Shown one piece after another: positions 29,513 to 37,322 of a DNA stretch of 64,000 nucleotides (position 1 is its first letter; every line of letters starts with the position of its first letter). A program made the translations under genes and the position numbers. The notes below the pieces were generated by a model. It did no database searches and had not been told where the DNA came from. It saw only the letters and a list, made by a program, of their open reading frames with translations. Source of the DNA: Rhodocytophaga rosea (GTDB lineage Bacteria; Bacteroidota; Bacteroidia; Cytophagales; 172606-1); assembly GCF_010119975.1 (NCBI RefSeq), contig NZ_CP048222.1, positions 6,672,501 to 6,736,500 of the forward strand. The letters are read 5' to 3'.

Positions 29513-30346
29513 TTGGATATACAAGCATACATAGCCTCTGGTATTTTGGAAAGTTACGTTCTGGGTATCGTCTCTGCTGAAGAGAGTGCCGAGATTGAAG
29601 CGCTTGCACACCAGTATCCTCAGATTAAAGCAGAAATAGAAGCAATCCGGGCATCTTTAGAGGCCTATATTATGCAGCATGAAGAAATGCCGCCTGCAGC
29701 ATTGAAAAAGAAAATATGGCATAAATTAGAAGAGTTAGAAGAAGATAAAGCTAATATAATACCTGCTTCTGTAATAACTCAGCCTGTTACCGGGCGGACT
29801 GCTGAAGTAAAACCGCTGGGTGGATGGAAAAGATATCTGGTAGCGGCCTCTCTGGCTGGATTGATTATAAGTGTAGGTGCCAATATATTTTTGTATGGAC
29901 AACTGCAAAATACCAGACAACAACTTACTGAAGCTAATACCGCTAATTCGAGGCTGGCACAAGAATTAGAAGTAAATAAGGCAAATTACAGCAGAGCTAC
30001 TGATGAACTGGCTATATTTAGCGATCCGGATAATAAAGTTGTCTACCTGAAAGGCCTGAAACCGGCACCAGATGCTACAGTGGTGGTATACTGGAATTCC
30101 CAGCAAAAGCAAGTGCATCTGGCCGTACATAACCTGCCGGCTCATGCCGCTGATAAACAATACCAGTTGTGGGCGATTGTAGGCGGCAAACCGGTAGATG
30201 CTGGTATGCTGGATATGAATAATCCTCAGCAGAGTTTACAAAAAATGAAAGAGATCGAAAAGGCAGAGGCCTTTGCTATTACTCTGGAAAAAAAAGGTGG
30301 AAATCCTACTCCACAGGGAGATATGTATGTGCTAGGTGAAGTTTAA
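29513..30346 (+). CDS. Anti-sigma factor, RskA-like
   Basis: A 277-residue membrane anti-sigma factor. The cytoplasmic N-terminal part (about 1-60, DIQAYIASGILESYVLGIVS) is the conserved sigma-binding start. One transmembrane helix (about 107-127, VAASLAGLIISVGANIFLYG) is followed by a coiled stretch and the periplasmic RskA domain (about 165-277, YLKGLKPAPDATVVVYWNSQ, then QYQLWAIVGGKPVDAGML). It begins with TTG at 29513, because the conserved N-terminus has no upstream ATG. It probably holds the ECF factor inactive until regulated proteolysis; no protease gene is adjacent. Confidence 0.92.
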   Translation: MDIQAYIASGILESYVLGIVSAEESAEIEALAHQYPQIKAEIEAIRASLEAYIMQHEEMPPAALKKKIWHKLEELEEDKANIIPASVITQPVTGRTAEVKPLGGWKRYLVAASLAGLIISVGANIFLYGQLQNTRQQLTEANTANSRLAQELEVNKANYSRATDELAIFSDPDNKVVYLKGLKPAPDATVVVYWNSQQKQVHLAVHNLPAHAADKQYQLWAIVGGKPVDAGMLDMNNPQQSLQKMKEIEKAEAFAITLEKKGGNPTPQGDMYVLGEV

Positions 30347-30682
30347 CAGAGAGTTATATGTTGAAATTCTGACCAGTTCCTAAATATTAGTTTAAAACTC
30401 CTGCTAAAACTTTCTCAATCTTTTACTCTTTATCTTGTAAATGGCTATACGCCCGTATAGATCAATATTTCTGCTTTAACAGTATATTCTCTCAACCCAA
30501 ATTGTTTATTCCCGTTTGAGCTGATGGCATGAGTCAAACGATTTTTTGCTGGTCGACAGTCAGTCAGGCAGGTGAATAAATTTTTGTAAGTGTATATCTC
30601 TGAATATTTTCATGCATAAATTCATTTTTTTTGGATTATAAGATGTTTATATACAAATAGTTATCTCTTAATTTTTTAACAG
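30347..30682. other. Intergenic region, 336 bp
   Basis: It lies between the anti-sigma gene and an exported-protein gene read in the same direction. I saw no terminator-like hairpin, exact -7 box, repeat or small ORF worth calling. A T-rich stretch near 30625 precedes the next gene. Confidence 0.45.
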
Positions 30683-31441
30683 ATGCAGATAATCATGAGT
30701 GAAAATTTACGAGAACGAATAAGTGTATTTTTCTTTATATCCTGTAGCTTATTGTTACTGAGTATTTCTCTTCCCTGTATTGCCCAGCAAACGGTTTTTA
30801 ATGTGCCTTTAACTGATATTGTTGATAGAAATACTCTCTTTTTTCAGGAGCAAATCGGCATCACGGATAAAGTGCAATCCACCACTACATTTACGTATGG
30901 ACTGGGATCAAATTGGCAGGTAGGCTTGAATCTGGCGAATGTCACGTTACAGCACCATGCCGGGAGCAGGCAATTATTAGAATTACACAGTGATCATCCG
31001 GAGGAAAACCCTTGTTTGCTGCTGAATCTCCAGAAAAGTGTACATATAACAGATAAATTTGATGTGAGTGTTGGTACACAATCTGGGGTAGGGTATATAA
31101 ATAAACTTTCGCACCTGAAACCGGCTAATTTCTCATATCTCATGAATCAACTTACATTCGGGAAAGATATAATTATTAATGCCGGAGGATATCATAGCAC
31201 AAAGGCATTTGCCGGTGAAGGAACAAACTTAGGCTTTATGACTGCTTTGCAATTACCGCTGATCCCAGATAAATTAAATTTTCAGGCAGAATATATTTCG
31301 GGTACAAATCAATATAGTAATTGTACGCTTGGATTTGCCATTCAGTTAAAAAATGACTGGCAACTGCAGACTGGCGCACAAATCCCTTTACCTGGCTCTG
31401 ATAATATATTTGGCATAACCCTTCAAATAAGCAGCCAGTGA
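30683..31441 (+). CDS. Exported protein, probable outer-membrane protein
   Basis: A 252-residue protein with a long N-terminal signal segment (charged start, hydrophobic core about 14-32, likely cleavage after CIAQ). The mature part is built of alternating strands (VGLNLANVTLQ, FDVSVGTQSGVGYI, IIINAGGYHSTKAF, LNFQAEYISG) and ends in GITLQISSQ, suggesting a beta-barrel or barrel-like outer-membrane protein. I do not recognise the family. Either the ATG at 30683 or that at 30695 could start it. It is downstream of the sigma/anti-sigma pair but separated by 336 bp; it could be a target, but nothing in the sequence shows this. Confidence 0.7.
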   Translation: MQIIMSENLRERISVFFFISCSLLLLSISLPCIAQQTVFNVPLTDIVDRNTLFFQEQIGITDKVQSTTTFTYGLGSNWQVGLNLANVTLQHHAGSRQLLELHSDHPEENPCLLLNLQKSVHITDKFDVSVGTQSGVGYINKLSHLKPANFSYLMNQLTFGKDIIINAGGYHSTKAFAGEGTNLGFMTALQLPLIPDKLNFQAEYISGTNQYSNCTLGFAIQLKNDWQLQTGAQIPLPGSDNIFGITLQISSQ

Positions 31442-31516
31442 GAAGAATATTTCAAAAACATAATTGGGAGGTAGGCAGAAAAACAATTGCTGATTTCATT
31501 GATTTTAATAATTAGT

Positions 31517-31657
31517 TTATGAGAGGGTGATATATAAAATACCACCAATTAAAAGCAGGATCATTAGGAGGAAAGCCCATAAATCTGCCGGAAAATAGTT
31601 GCTGTATTTGGTATAAATATCTCTGATTCTCTTTTTCATCCGCTTCTTAGTGTACAT
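31517..31657 (-). CDS. Small single-helix membrane protein (46 aa)
   Basis: A minus-strand ORF found by direct translation: MYTKKRMKKRIRDIYTK, then a polar stretch with FPADLW, then a hydrophobic segment AFLLMILLLIGGILYITLS to the end. The very basic N-terminus and single C-terminal hydrophobic helix predict an inner-membrane protein with the N-terminus inside. It is the only sizeable coding possibility in the 249-bp gap and reads in the same direction as the DUF3037 gene, 33 bp downstream of its stop. The composition is protein-like, but without comparison it remains a candidate. Confidence 0.5.
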   Translation of the reverse strand: MYTKKRMKKRIRDIYTKYSNYFPADLWAFLLMILLLIGGILYITLS

Positions 31658-31690
31658 CAAGATACATTCAAAAATGATTGGCCCCAACAC

Positions 31691-32074
31691 TTATAACACC
31701 AGCTGGGCGTATAGCCAGGCAAGCATCTCCCTGGCATCTGAACATAAGCCAGTGTGGACTGGGGAAGTTTGTATAACTGTACTTCTGGCAGCCGTAAGCC
31801 AGCGGAATCTGGCGGCTATTGGCAATTGACCTATAGTTCCCCCTTCCTGGCGGCCTTTACAGATGCGCTCAAAAGCCCGGAGGCGGTCATATATTTCAGT
31901 TCTATCTAACTCACAGCTAAATGCTTGTAGCCGGTATTCAGCAAGTTCAAATATGGTCTGTAGAAAACCTTGTGCCGGACAATACAGAATTACACCTACA
32001 TTGAGGAATTCTTCCCGTTCCACGCGGGGTACTATCCGGATAACGGCATACTCAAATAAGTGCTTTTCTGGCAT
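31691..32074 (-). CDS. DUF3037 family protein
   Basis: A soluble protein of 127 residues if started at MPEKHLFEYAVIRI (an ATG six codons upstream, at 32092, is also open). The core YAVIRIVPRVEREEFLNVGVILYC is the signature of DUF3037, a family of unknown function. The start lies inside the end of the HipA-like kinase gene (23-nt overlap), showing translational coupling. The kinase/DUF3037 pair occurs together in many bacteria and may act as a unit, possibly a toxin-antitoxin-like or regulatory pair, but that is inference. Confidence 0.85.
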   Translation of the reverse strand: MPEKHLFEYAVIRIVPRVEREEFLNVGVILYCPAQGFLQTIFELAEYRLQAFSCELDRTEIYDRLRAFERICKGRQEGGTIGQLPIAARFRWLTAARSTVIQTSPVHTGLCSDAREMLAWLYAQLVL

Positions 32075-32840
32075 GTTGCGCTTCTTTAACAAAAACTTCT
32101 GAAGCAGCTATTCTTGCTTCTAAAAATTGGGTATATATCTGCCGCTGTTCACCGACTGTTTCTACCGATGGTTCTATTGCTAGCCATTCATCCGGAACCA
32201 AAGCCACAATGGAACGAATGCGTTCGGGAGTGAGAATCTGGCGGGCAATTGTGTCTACTTCTTCTAATGCAGATGCATAGGGTAATAATACATGCTCTTT
32301 TATTTGTACAAAGGGACGCTGGCTTTGCTCTTGCCAGTTCTGGCTGGAGTGATGGAAATATAGTGAAGCCCCATGGTCAATCAGCCATAACTCTTTGTGC
32401 CACATGAGCATATTGGTATTACGGGCGGTCCGGTCTACGTTGGTTACCAGGCAATCCAGCCAGACAATCTGGGAGGCAAGCGTTGCATCTATTGTAGTTA
32501 CTAAGGGATCGAAAGTGATAGCACCGGAAAGAAAATGTAGCCCCAGATTGAGTCCGCCACTGGCTTTGAGTAGATCTTGTATTTCTTCATCAGGTTCGGT
32601 ACGGCTCAAGATAGGATCGAGGTAGGCAAACACAATCTCAGGTATTCGTAAGCCTAATGCTCTGGCAATTTCTCCAGCAATCAGTTCAGCAATGAGGGCT
32701 TTAACCCCTTGTCCGGCACCCCTGAATTTGAGCGCATATAAAAATCCGTCGTTGGCTTCTACAATGGCTGGAAGAGAACCTCCTTCCCGTAAAGGCGTTA
32801 CATAGCGGATTACCTGAACTGTCCGGAGCGGTTCTGTCAT
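32052..32840 (-). CDS. HipA-like kinase family protein
   Basis: A 262-residue protein of the short HipA-like kinase family. It has an ATP-binding Lys in the beta-strand FLYALKFRGAG (about residues 33-43), a catalytic-loop-like NVDRTARNTNML (about 134-145, D and N placed as in HipA) and the metal-binding LIDHGASL (about 152-159). It lacks the N-terminal domain and the HipB partner of classical HipA toxins; its constant neighbour is instead the DUF3037 gene, which overlaps its 3' end. The gene is 12 bp after eda and so belongs to the tail of the hexuronate operon by position, probably not by function. Confidence 0.85.
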   Translation of the reverse strand: MTEPLRTVQVIRYVTPLREGGSLPAIVEANDGFLYALKFRGAGQGVKALIAELIAGEIARALGLRIPEIVFAYLDPILSRTEPDEEIQDLLKASGGLNLGLHFLSGAITFDPLVTTIDATLASQIVWLDCLVTNVDRTARNTNMLMWHKELWLIDHGASLYFHHSSQNWQEQSQRPFVQIKEHVLLPYASALEEVDTIARQILTPERIRSIVALVPDEWLAIEPSVETVGEQRQIYTQFLEARIAASEVFVKEAQHARKALI

Positions 32841-32852
32841 GCCAGATATAAC

Positions 32853-33533
32853 TTACACCCTTTTATTTTGATTTAACTTTTTTACAAGCTCCATCATCGT
32901 ACTTATTTTCTCAGCAATGGCCTGGAAATCTTTTTTGGCCAGTAATTCTTTTGGGAATAAAGACGAACCAATGCCTACCGCCAGCACACCGGCTTTAAAC
33001 CAGGTTGTCAGGTTTTGTTCTTCTGGTTCTACGCCTCCGGTTACAATTACATGTGTCCATGGCATGGGTCCTTGCAGGGATTTTACAAACTCAGGACCTA
33101 CTACATTTCCCGGAAATACTTTTACCAGTTCTGCTCCCAATTCTTCGGCGTGTGAGATTTCATTCATGGTAGCACAGCCAGGTACCCAGGCAATTTTCCG
33201 GCGGTTACACACGATGGCTACATCTTCTTTAATTACCGGTGCTACAATAAAACTGGCTCCGGACTGAATGTATAGTGAGGCGGTTCCTGCATCAAACACA
33301 GTACCTGCCCCAAGCATCATATCCGGATAACGTGAGGAAGTAAACCGGCTTAGCTCAGCAAAAATTTCATGGGCAAAATCACCACGGTTGGTAAATTCAA
33401 ATACCCGGATGCCTCCCAGGTAGCTGGCTTCTATAATGCCTTTGCAGGTTTCTAAATCATCATGGAAGAATACCGGCACTACACCTGTTTCTGCAATTTT
33501 CTGTACGACTTGTATTCTTGTAAACCGTGCCAT
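32853..33533 (-). CDS. eda: KDPG / 4-hydroxy-2-oxoglutarate aldolase
   Basis: A class-I aldolase of 226 residues that splits 2-keto-3-deoxy-6-phosphogluconate into pyruvate and glyceraldehyde-3-phosphate, the last step of hexuronate breakdown. It shows the catalytic Glu in IRVFEFTNRG (Glu46), LGAGTVFDAG, the VPGCATMNEI loop and the Schiff-base Lys in ELVKVFPGN (Lys138). The TIM-barrel length is standard. It is encoded on the same strand as kdgK, uxaC and uxuA, with a broken acetyltransferase gene between it and kdgK. Confidence 0.93.
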   Translation of the reverse strand: MARFTRIQVVQKIAETGVVPVFFHDDLETCKGIIEASYLGGIRVFEFTNRGDFAHEIFAELSRFTSSRYPDMMLGAGTVFDAGTASLYIQSGASFIVAPVIKEDVAIVCNRRKIAWVPGCATMNEISHAEELGAELVKVFPGNVVGPEFVKSLQGPMPWTHVIVTGGVEPEEQNLTTWFKAGVLAVGIGSSLFPKELLAKKDFQAIAEKISTMMELVKKLNQNKRV

Positions 33534-33594
33534 AAAATATTAAATGGTTTGATGGTTAATTATTATGTCCCTGTTGAAATAGGTGGCATACTTC

Positions 33595-34074
33595 CTATTT
33601 CTTATTATATTTTCCAAAGCAGCATTCGCTTACGCCCCATAAACGCTTCTGTAATACTATCCTGTACTCTTCAACGGTTTCTCTTATTTCAACACTTATA
33701 ATCTGAAAATCGTTTTTTAAGGCAAATAATAACATAGCTTTGTGGCGGTTACGTGTTTTAAACCTGATACTTGTAAAACCATTTTCTCTGGCCCATGTTT
33801 CCTGCTTTTGTGCGAGTTGTTTACCTACCTGTTGTTGCCTGTATTCTGGCAATACACCTCCCATCCAGCTGTAAAACGAACCGTCTCCTTCTTTATCATA
33901 CCCGACTTTAAATCCTACCGGCTTACTCTGAGCATAGGCGATCAGAATTAAATGCTTCTTTCCTTGCAGTCTTTTCTCATATTCCTCTGCCTAGTGTGGA
34001 TTGGTGAATTCAGGTATTTGTAAAGAGATCTTTACAGCATCTTCAATACTTCCGGTTCTGATTTCAATAGGCAT
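33595..34074 (-). pseudogene. GNAT N-acetyltransferase interrupted by an in-frame TAG
   Basis: A reading frame starts with ATG at 34074 (MPIEIRTGSIEDAV), one base after the kdgK stop, and runs in one frame to 33595 except for a single TAG at codon 28 (33991-33993). After the stop it continues AEEYEKRLQGKKHLIL, then the acetyl-CoA-binding region MGGVLPEYRQQQVGKQLA, so domain order and length (about 159 codons) are those of a complete GNAT enzyme. Any restart at 33864 would lack the first 70 residues. It is either a recent nonsense mutation, a sequencing error or, less likely, readthrough. The rest of the frame is undamaged, so any mutation is young. Confidence 0.8.
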
Positions 34075-34075
34075 A

Positions 34076-35086
34076 TTACCGTACCAGCCTGCCTGAACTA
34101 TCTCCTTGCATGACAGGTTCTACTTCATCCGCAGAAATCAAGTTGGCATCTCCTTCCACCGAGTGTTTCAAAGCGGAGGCGGCTACGGCAAAATCCAGGG
34201 CTTTCTGGTCATTTTTATAGGTAAATAAACCATAGATCAAACCAGCCATAAATGCATCCCCACCCCCAATCCGGTCTACAATAGGCGTGATCTGGTGAAC
34301 AGGCGTTTTAAGCATTTCTTCTCCATTCCACATTACTCCAGTTAAGGAATTATGCGAGGCACTGAAGGATTCCCGTTTGGTATTCACGATTTTTTTGATC
34401 CTGGGAAACTGCTTTTGCAATTGCTTGCAAACCGATGTAAACCCACTGCCATCTTCCCGCCTGGGTTCAATGCCAAACATATCTGCCGCATCGCCTTTGC
34501 TGCACACGATCAGGTCGCAGCCTTCTACCAGTTCAGGCATTACTTCACGGGCAGTTTTTCCATATTGCCACAGGTTTTTCCGGTAATTGGTATCCGCAGA
34601 AACTGGTATGCCTAATTTATTTGCCGTTTGAATAGCGTCCAGGCAGCTTTTGGCCGCTCCATCTGAAATAGCTGGCGTAATGCCAGTCCAGTGGAACCAT
34701 CCGGCATCTTTGAGTATTTCTTCCCAGTTGAGCATTCCTGGTTGTAATCCGGCAAAGGCGGAATTAGCGCGGTCATAAATTACTTTGCTGGGCCTGCTAA
34801 TGGCACCAGTTTCCAGAAAGTAGATACCCAGCCGTTCGCCTCCATAGAGAATGTGCCCGGTTTGTACACCATACCTGCGCAAGAGGCCAGAGGCTGCTTT
34901 TCCCAGGTCATTGTCCGGAAATCTGGTGACATGTTCAGAAGGAATCCCGAACTGGGCCAGAGAAATGGCTACATTGGCTTCTCCTCCGCCATAGGTTGCA
35001 TTAAACTGGTCAGCCTGGATGAATCTGGCATATCCGGGCGTAGACAGCCGGAGCATGATTTCGCCAAAGGTTACTACTTTTTTCAA
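34076..35086 (-). CDS. kdgK: 2-keto-3-deoxygluconate kinase (PfkB family)
   Basis: A PfkB/ribokinase-family sugar kinase of 336 residues. It shows the N-terminal GEIMLRLSTPGYARFIQAD and the GGGEANVAISLAQFG signature, a lid region with RLGIYFLETG, and the C-terminal ATP/anion-hole motif DRIGGGDAFMAGLIYG with the catalytic Asp (near residue 278). Location in a cluster with uxaC, uxuA and eda makes 2-dehydro-3-deoxygluconate the likely substrate. It is 11 bp after the Uma2 gene, so cotranscribed. Confidence 0.9.
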   Translation of the reverse strand: MKKVVTFGEIMLRLSTPGYARFIQADQFNATYGGGEANVAISLAQFGIPSEHVTRFPDNDLGKAASGLLRRYGVQTGHILYGGERLGIYFLETGAISRPSKVIYDRANSAFAGLQPGMLNWEEILKDAGWFHWTGITPAISDGAAKSCLDAIQTANKLGIPVSADTNYRKNLWQYGKTAREVMPELVEGCDLIVCSKGDAADMFGIEPRREDGSGFTSVCKQLQKQFPRIKKIVNTKRESFSASHNSLTGVMWNGEEMLKTPVHQITPIVDRIGGGDAFMAGLIYGLFTYKNDQKALDFAVAASALKHSVEGDANLISADEVEPVMQGDSSGRLVR

Positions 35087-35097
35087 TCTTTATACAA

Positions 35098-35703
35098 TTA
35101 AAATTTAATATTGCGGTAAATGTCGGTGAGGGGAATGCTTACTTCTTCCCGGAGTAAGATAAGTTGTTCGGATGGATTAGAAAACAGTGTTTTCTGCCAT
35201 TGCCTGGCGGTTTCTTTCCGGAAATATTCCACCTGCATACTTTCGCTGTACACCAGTACATATTCCTCCAGGGTAAGAATGCTCTGATAGGCCGTGAATT
35301 TGTCAACCCTATCGTAGGCTTCGGTGCCGGGGGAAAGAATTTCTATGATCAGGCAGGGATTCAGCAAATTGTCAAATACCTCATCTTTGAGCAAAGGCTC
35401 TCCCCGAATTACACTGATATCCGGGTAAAAATAGCTGCCATTTACCGGATTATGTACCCGCATATCGCTTGAGTATAAATGGTAGTTTTTGTCTTGATTT
35501 TTTATTCCTATTGCCAGGAAAAAATTTGTAAATATGGTATTATGATTCAGGCTTGCTCCACCCATTGTAATGATTTTTCCATGTAAAAATTCATGTTTAT
35601 CTGCTTTCGGCAGGCTGCGTTCAAACTCCAGATACTCTTCCTGGGAATAAAAATGAATGATGCTTTTGCTTGCTTCTGCAGGGGTTTCCATCAACATTGC
35701 CAT
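35098..35703 (-). CDS. Uma2 family (DUF820) restriction-like endonuclease
   Basis: A 201-residue protein of the Uma2 family, which has a PD-(D/E)XK nuclease fold. It shows FLHGKIITMGGAS (about residue 40), YFYPDISVIRGEP with the active-site Asp (about 94), CLIIEILSPGTEAYDRVDKF (Glu and Lys of the core, about 116-135) and EYVLVYSESMQVEYFRK. Uma2 proteins occur in many copies in Cyanobacteria and Bacteroidota and their role is unknown. It sits inside the hexuronate operon, 4 bp after uxaC and 11 bp before kdgK, with no evident functional link. Confidence 0.9.
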   Translation of the reverse strand: MAMLMETPAEASKSIIHFYSQEEYLEFERSLPKADKHEFLHGKIITMGGASLNHNTIFTNFFLAIGIKNQDKNYHLYSSDMRVHNPVNGSYFYPDISVIRGEPLLKDEVFDNLLNPCLIIEILSPGTEAYDRVDKFTAYQSILTLEEYVLVYSESMQVEYFRKETARQWQKTLFSNPSEQLILLREEVSIPLTDIYRNIKF

Positions 35704-35707
35704 AGCT

Positions 35708-37117
35708 TTATTCTATATCAAATCCAAAATAATTCCTCGCATTGTGGTAACAGATATTTTCCGCCATTTGTCCGAGCCATTCCATTTCGGCCGGAAGTTC
35801 TCCATTCTCCACATCATTGCCAATTAAATTACACAAAATCCGGCGGAAATATTCATGCCTGGGATACGAAAGAAAGCTTCTCGAATCGGTGATCATGCCC
35901 ACAAACCGGCTCAGCAAACCCATGTTCGATAGCGTATTCATTTGCCTGGTCATCCCATCTTTCTGGTCTAAAAACCACCATCCGGAACCAAACTGCATTT
36001 TTCCAGGTACAGAGCCATCATTGAAGTTCCCGATCATGGTAGCTATGAGTTCGTTGTCTCTGGGGTTAAGATTGTAAATAATGGTTTTAGTCAGTTGGTT
36101 ACTGGTATCCAGTCTATCGAAAAAACTCGACATCGGCCTGCCGGCTTCAAAATCACCAATGGAATCCCAGCCAGTATCCGGGCCTAAAGTACGCATCATG
36201 CGGCTGTTATTATTCCGCAGGGCACCATAGTGAAATTGCTGTGTCCAGCCTTTTTCATGATCCAAGCGGGCAAATTCCAGCAACATCGCTGATTTAAATT
36301 TGAGTATTTCCTCTCCATTCAATGCTTTTCCACTCCGTACTTTAGAGAAAATAGCTTTAGTTTCAGTTTCTGTAGATTCAGCTGCATAAAAGGTTTCTAT
36401 ACCATGGTCAGAAAGCTTACAGCCCTGGCTGGCAAAAAAATCATGTCTCTGCCGGATGGCAGCCAGATATGTATCAAAATCTCTGATGTCAGTATTGGTA
36501 ATTGCCGAAAGTTTATCTATCCAGACGTTGAAAGCTTCCGGATTTTCAGGAGCCATGCCTTTATCTGGCCGGAAGGTAGGGAAGACTTTGATCTCAAATC
36601 CATCCGTTGCTAGTTGCTTGTGAAATTCCAGAGAATCGGTTGGATCATCAGTGGTACAGATTACTTTCACCTTCATTTTCCGAAGGATTTCTTTTACGCT
36701 GAATTCCGGTGTTTGCAGCAAACTGGTACATTCCTCATAAATTTCTCTGGCCGTATGTACATTTAATAGCTGAGTAATGCCAAATGGATTTTTGAGTTCC
36801 ATATGTGTCCAGTGGTACAAGGGATTACGCATGGTATAAGGAACGGTTTCTGCCCACTTTTCGAATTTAGCATAATCGAAAGCTTCACCGGTGCAATATT
36901 TCTCTTCTATCCCATTGGTCCGCATGGCCCGCCATTTATAATGATCGCCGTAGAGCCATATTTTAGTCAGGTTCTCAAACTGTTTGTTTTCGGCAATTTC
37001 TTGTGGGGGAAGGTGGCAGTGGTAATCAATAATAGGCATGTGAGCCACATGTTCGTGGTAGAGTGTGCGGGCGGTCTGGGTTTCCAGTAAAAAATCTTCC
37101 GATAAAAATGGCTTCAT
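35708..37117 (-). CDS. uxaC: Glucuronate isomerase (uronate isomerase)
   Basis: An amidohydrolase-fold isomerase of 469 residues that converts D-glucuronate to D-fructuronate and D-galacturonate to D-tagaturonate. It shows the metal/substrate motif IIDYHCHLPPQEI (about 29-41), KVICTTDDPTDSLEFH (near residue 150), GCKLSDHGIE, HYGALRNNNSRM, and the C-terminal MITDSRSFLSYPRHEYFRR block. All match full-length UxaC. It heads a tight group (gaps of 4, 11 and 1 bp) with the Uma2 gene, kdgK and the broken GNAT gene. Confidence 0.96.
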   Translation of the reverse strand: MKPFLSEDFLLETQTARTLYHEHVAHMPIIDYHCHLPPQEIAENKQFENLTKIWLYGDHYKWRAMRTNGIEEKYCTGEAFDYAKFEKWAETVPYTMRNPLYHWTHMELKNPFGITQLLNVHTAREIYEECTSLLQTPEFSVKEILRKMKVKVICTTDDPTDSLEFHKQLATDGFEIKVFPTFRPDKGMAPENPEAFNVWIDKLSAITNTDIRDFDTYLAAIRQRHDFFASQGCKLSDHGIETFYAAESTETETKAIFSKVRSGKALNGEEILKFKSAMLLEFARLDHEKGWTQQFHYGALRNNNSRMMRTLGPDTGWDSIGDFEAGRPMSSFFDRLDTSNQLTKTIIYNLNPRDNELIATMIGNFNDGSVPGKMQFGSGWWFLDQKDGMTRQMNTLSNMGLLSRFVGMITDSRSFLSYPRHEYFRRILCNLIGNDVENGELPAEMEWLGQMAENICYHNARNYFGFDIE

Positions 37118-37125
37118 AAAGTGCC

Positions 37126-37208
37126 AGTATTAAGTAGTGAGTACTAAGTATTGAAGATATATTTCTGAATATCGGTATTTTGTATAGTTGATAATACCTA
37201 ATACTCAT
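37126..37208. repeat. Heptad-periodic inverted repeat (AGTANTR type)
   Basis: Four consecutive 7-mers AGTATTA, AGTAGTG, AGTACTA, AGTATTG (37126-37153) face an inverted partner (37193-37208, reading AGTATTA, GGTATTA on the minus strand). The 16-nt arms 37137-37152 and 37193-37208 match at 13 of 16 positions when inverted. It lies in the uxuA-uxaC gap. Confidence 0.6.
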
Positions 37209-37322
37209 TGAATTTATACCATACTTCTTGAACCAAAATTTATTGGACTAACGTATTGCCTGGATTTTTTCTTTATACTAGTCCCCTGCTAATCCAAAAA
37301 TTCTAAAAATTCGGGTTCCTGA

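Noticed and set aside
33595-33864. A separate 89-residue acetyltransferase gene starting at 33864
   Set aside because: The same frame continues upstream with matching sequence to an ATG at 34074, interrupted only by one TAG; the short ORF would lack the first half of the fold.
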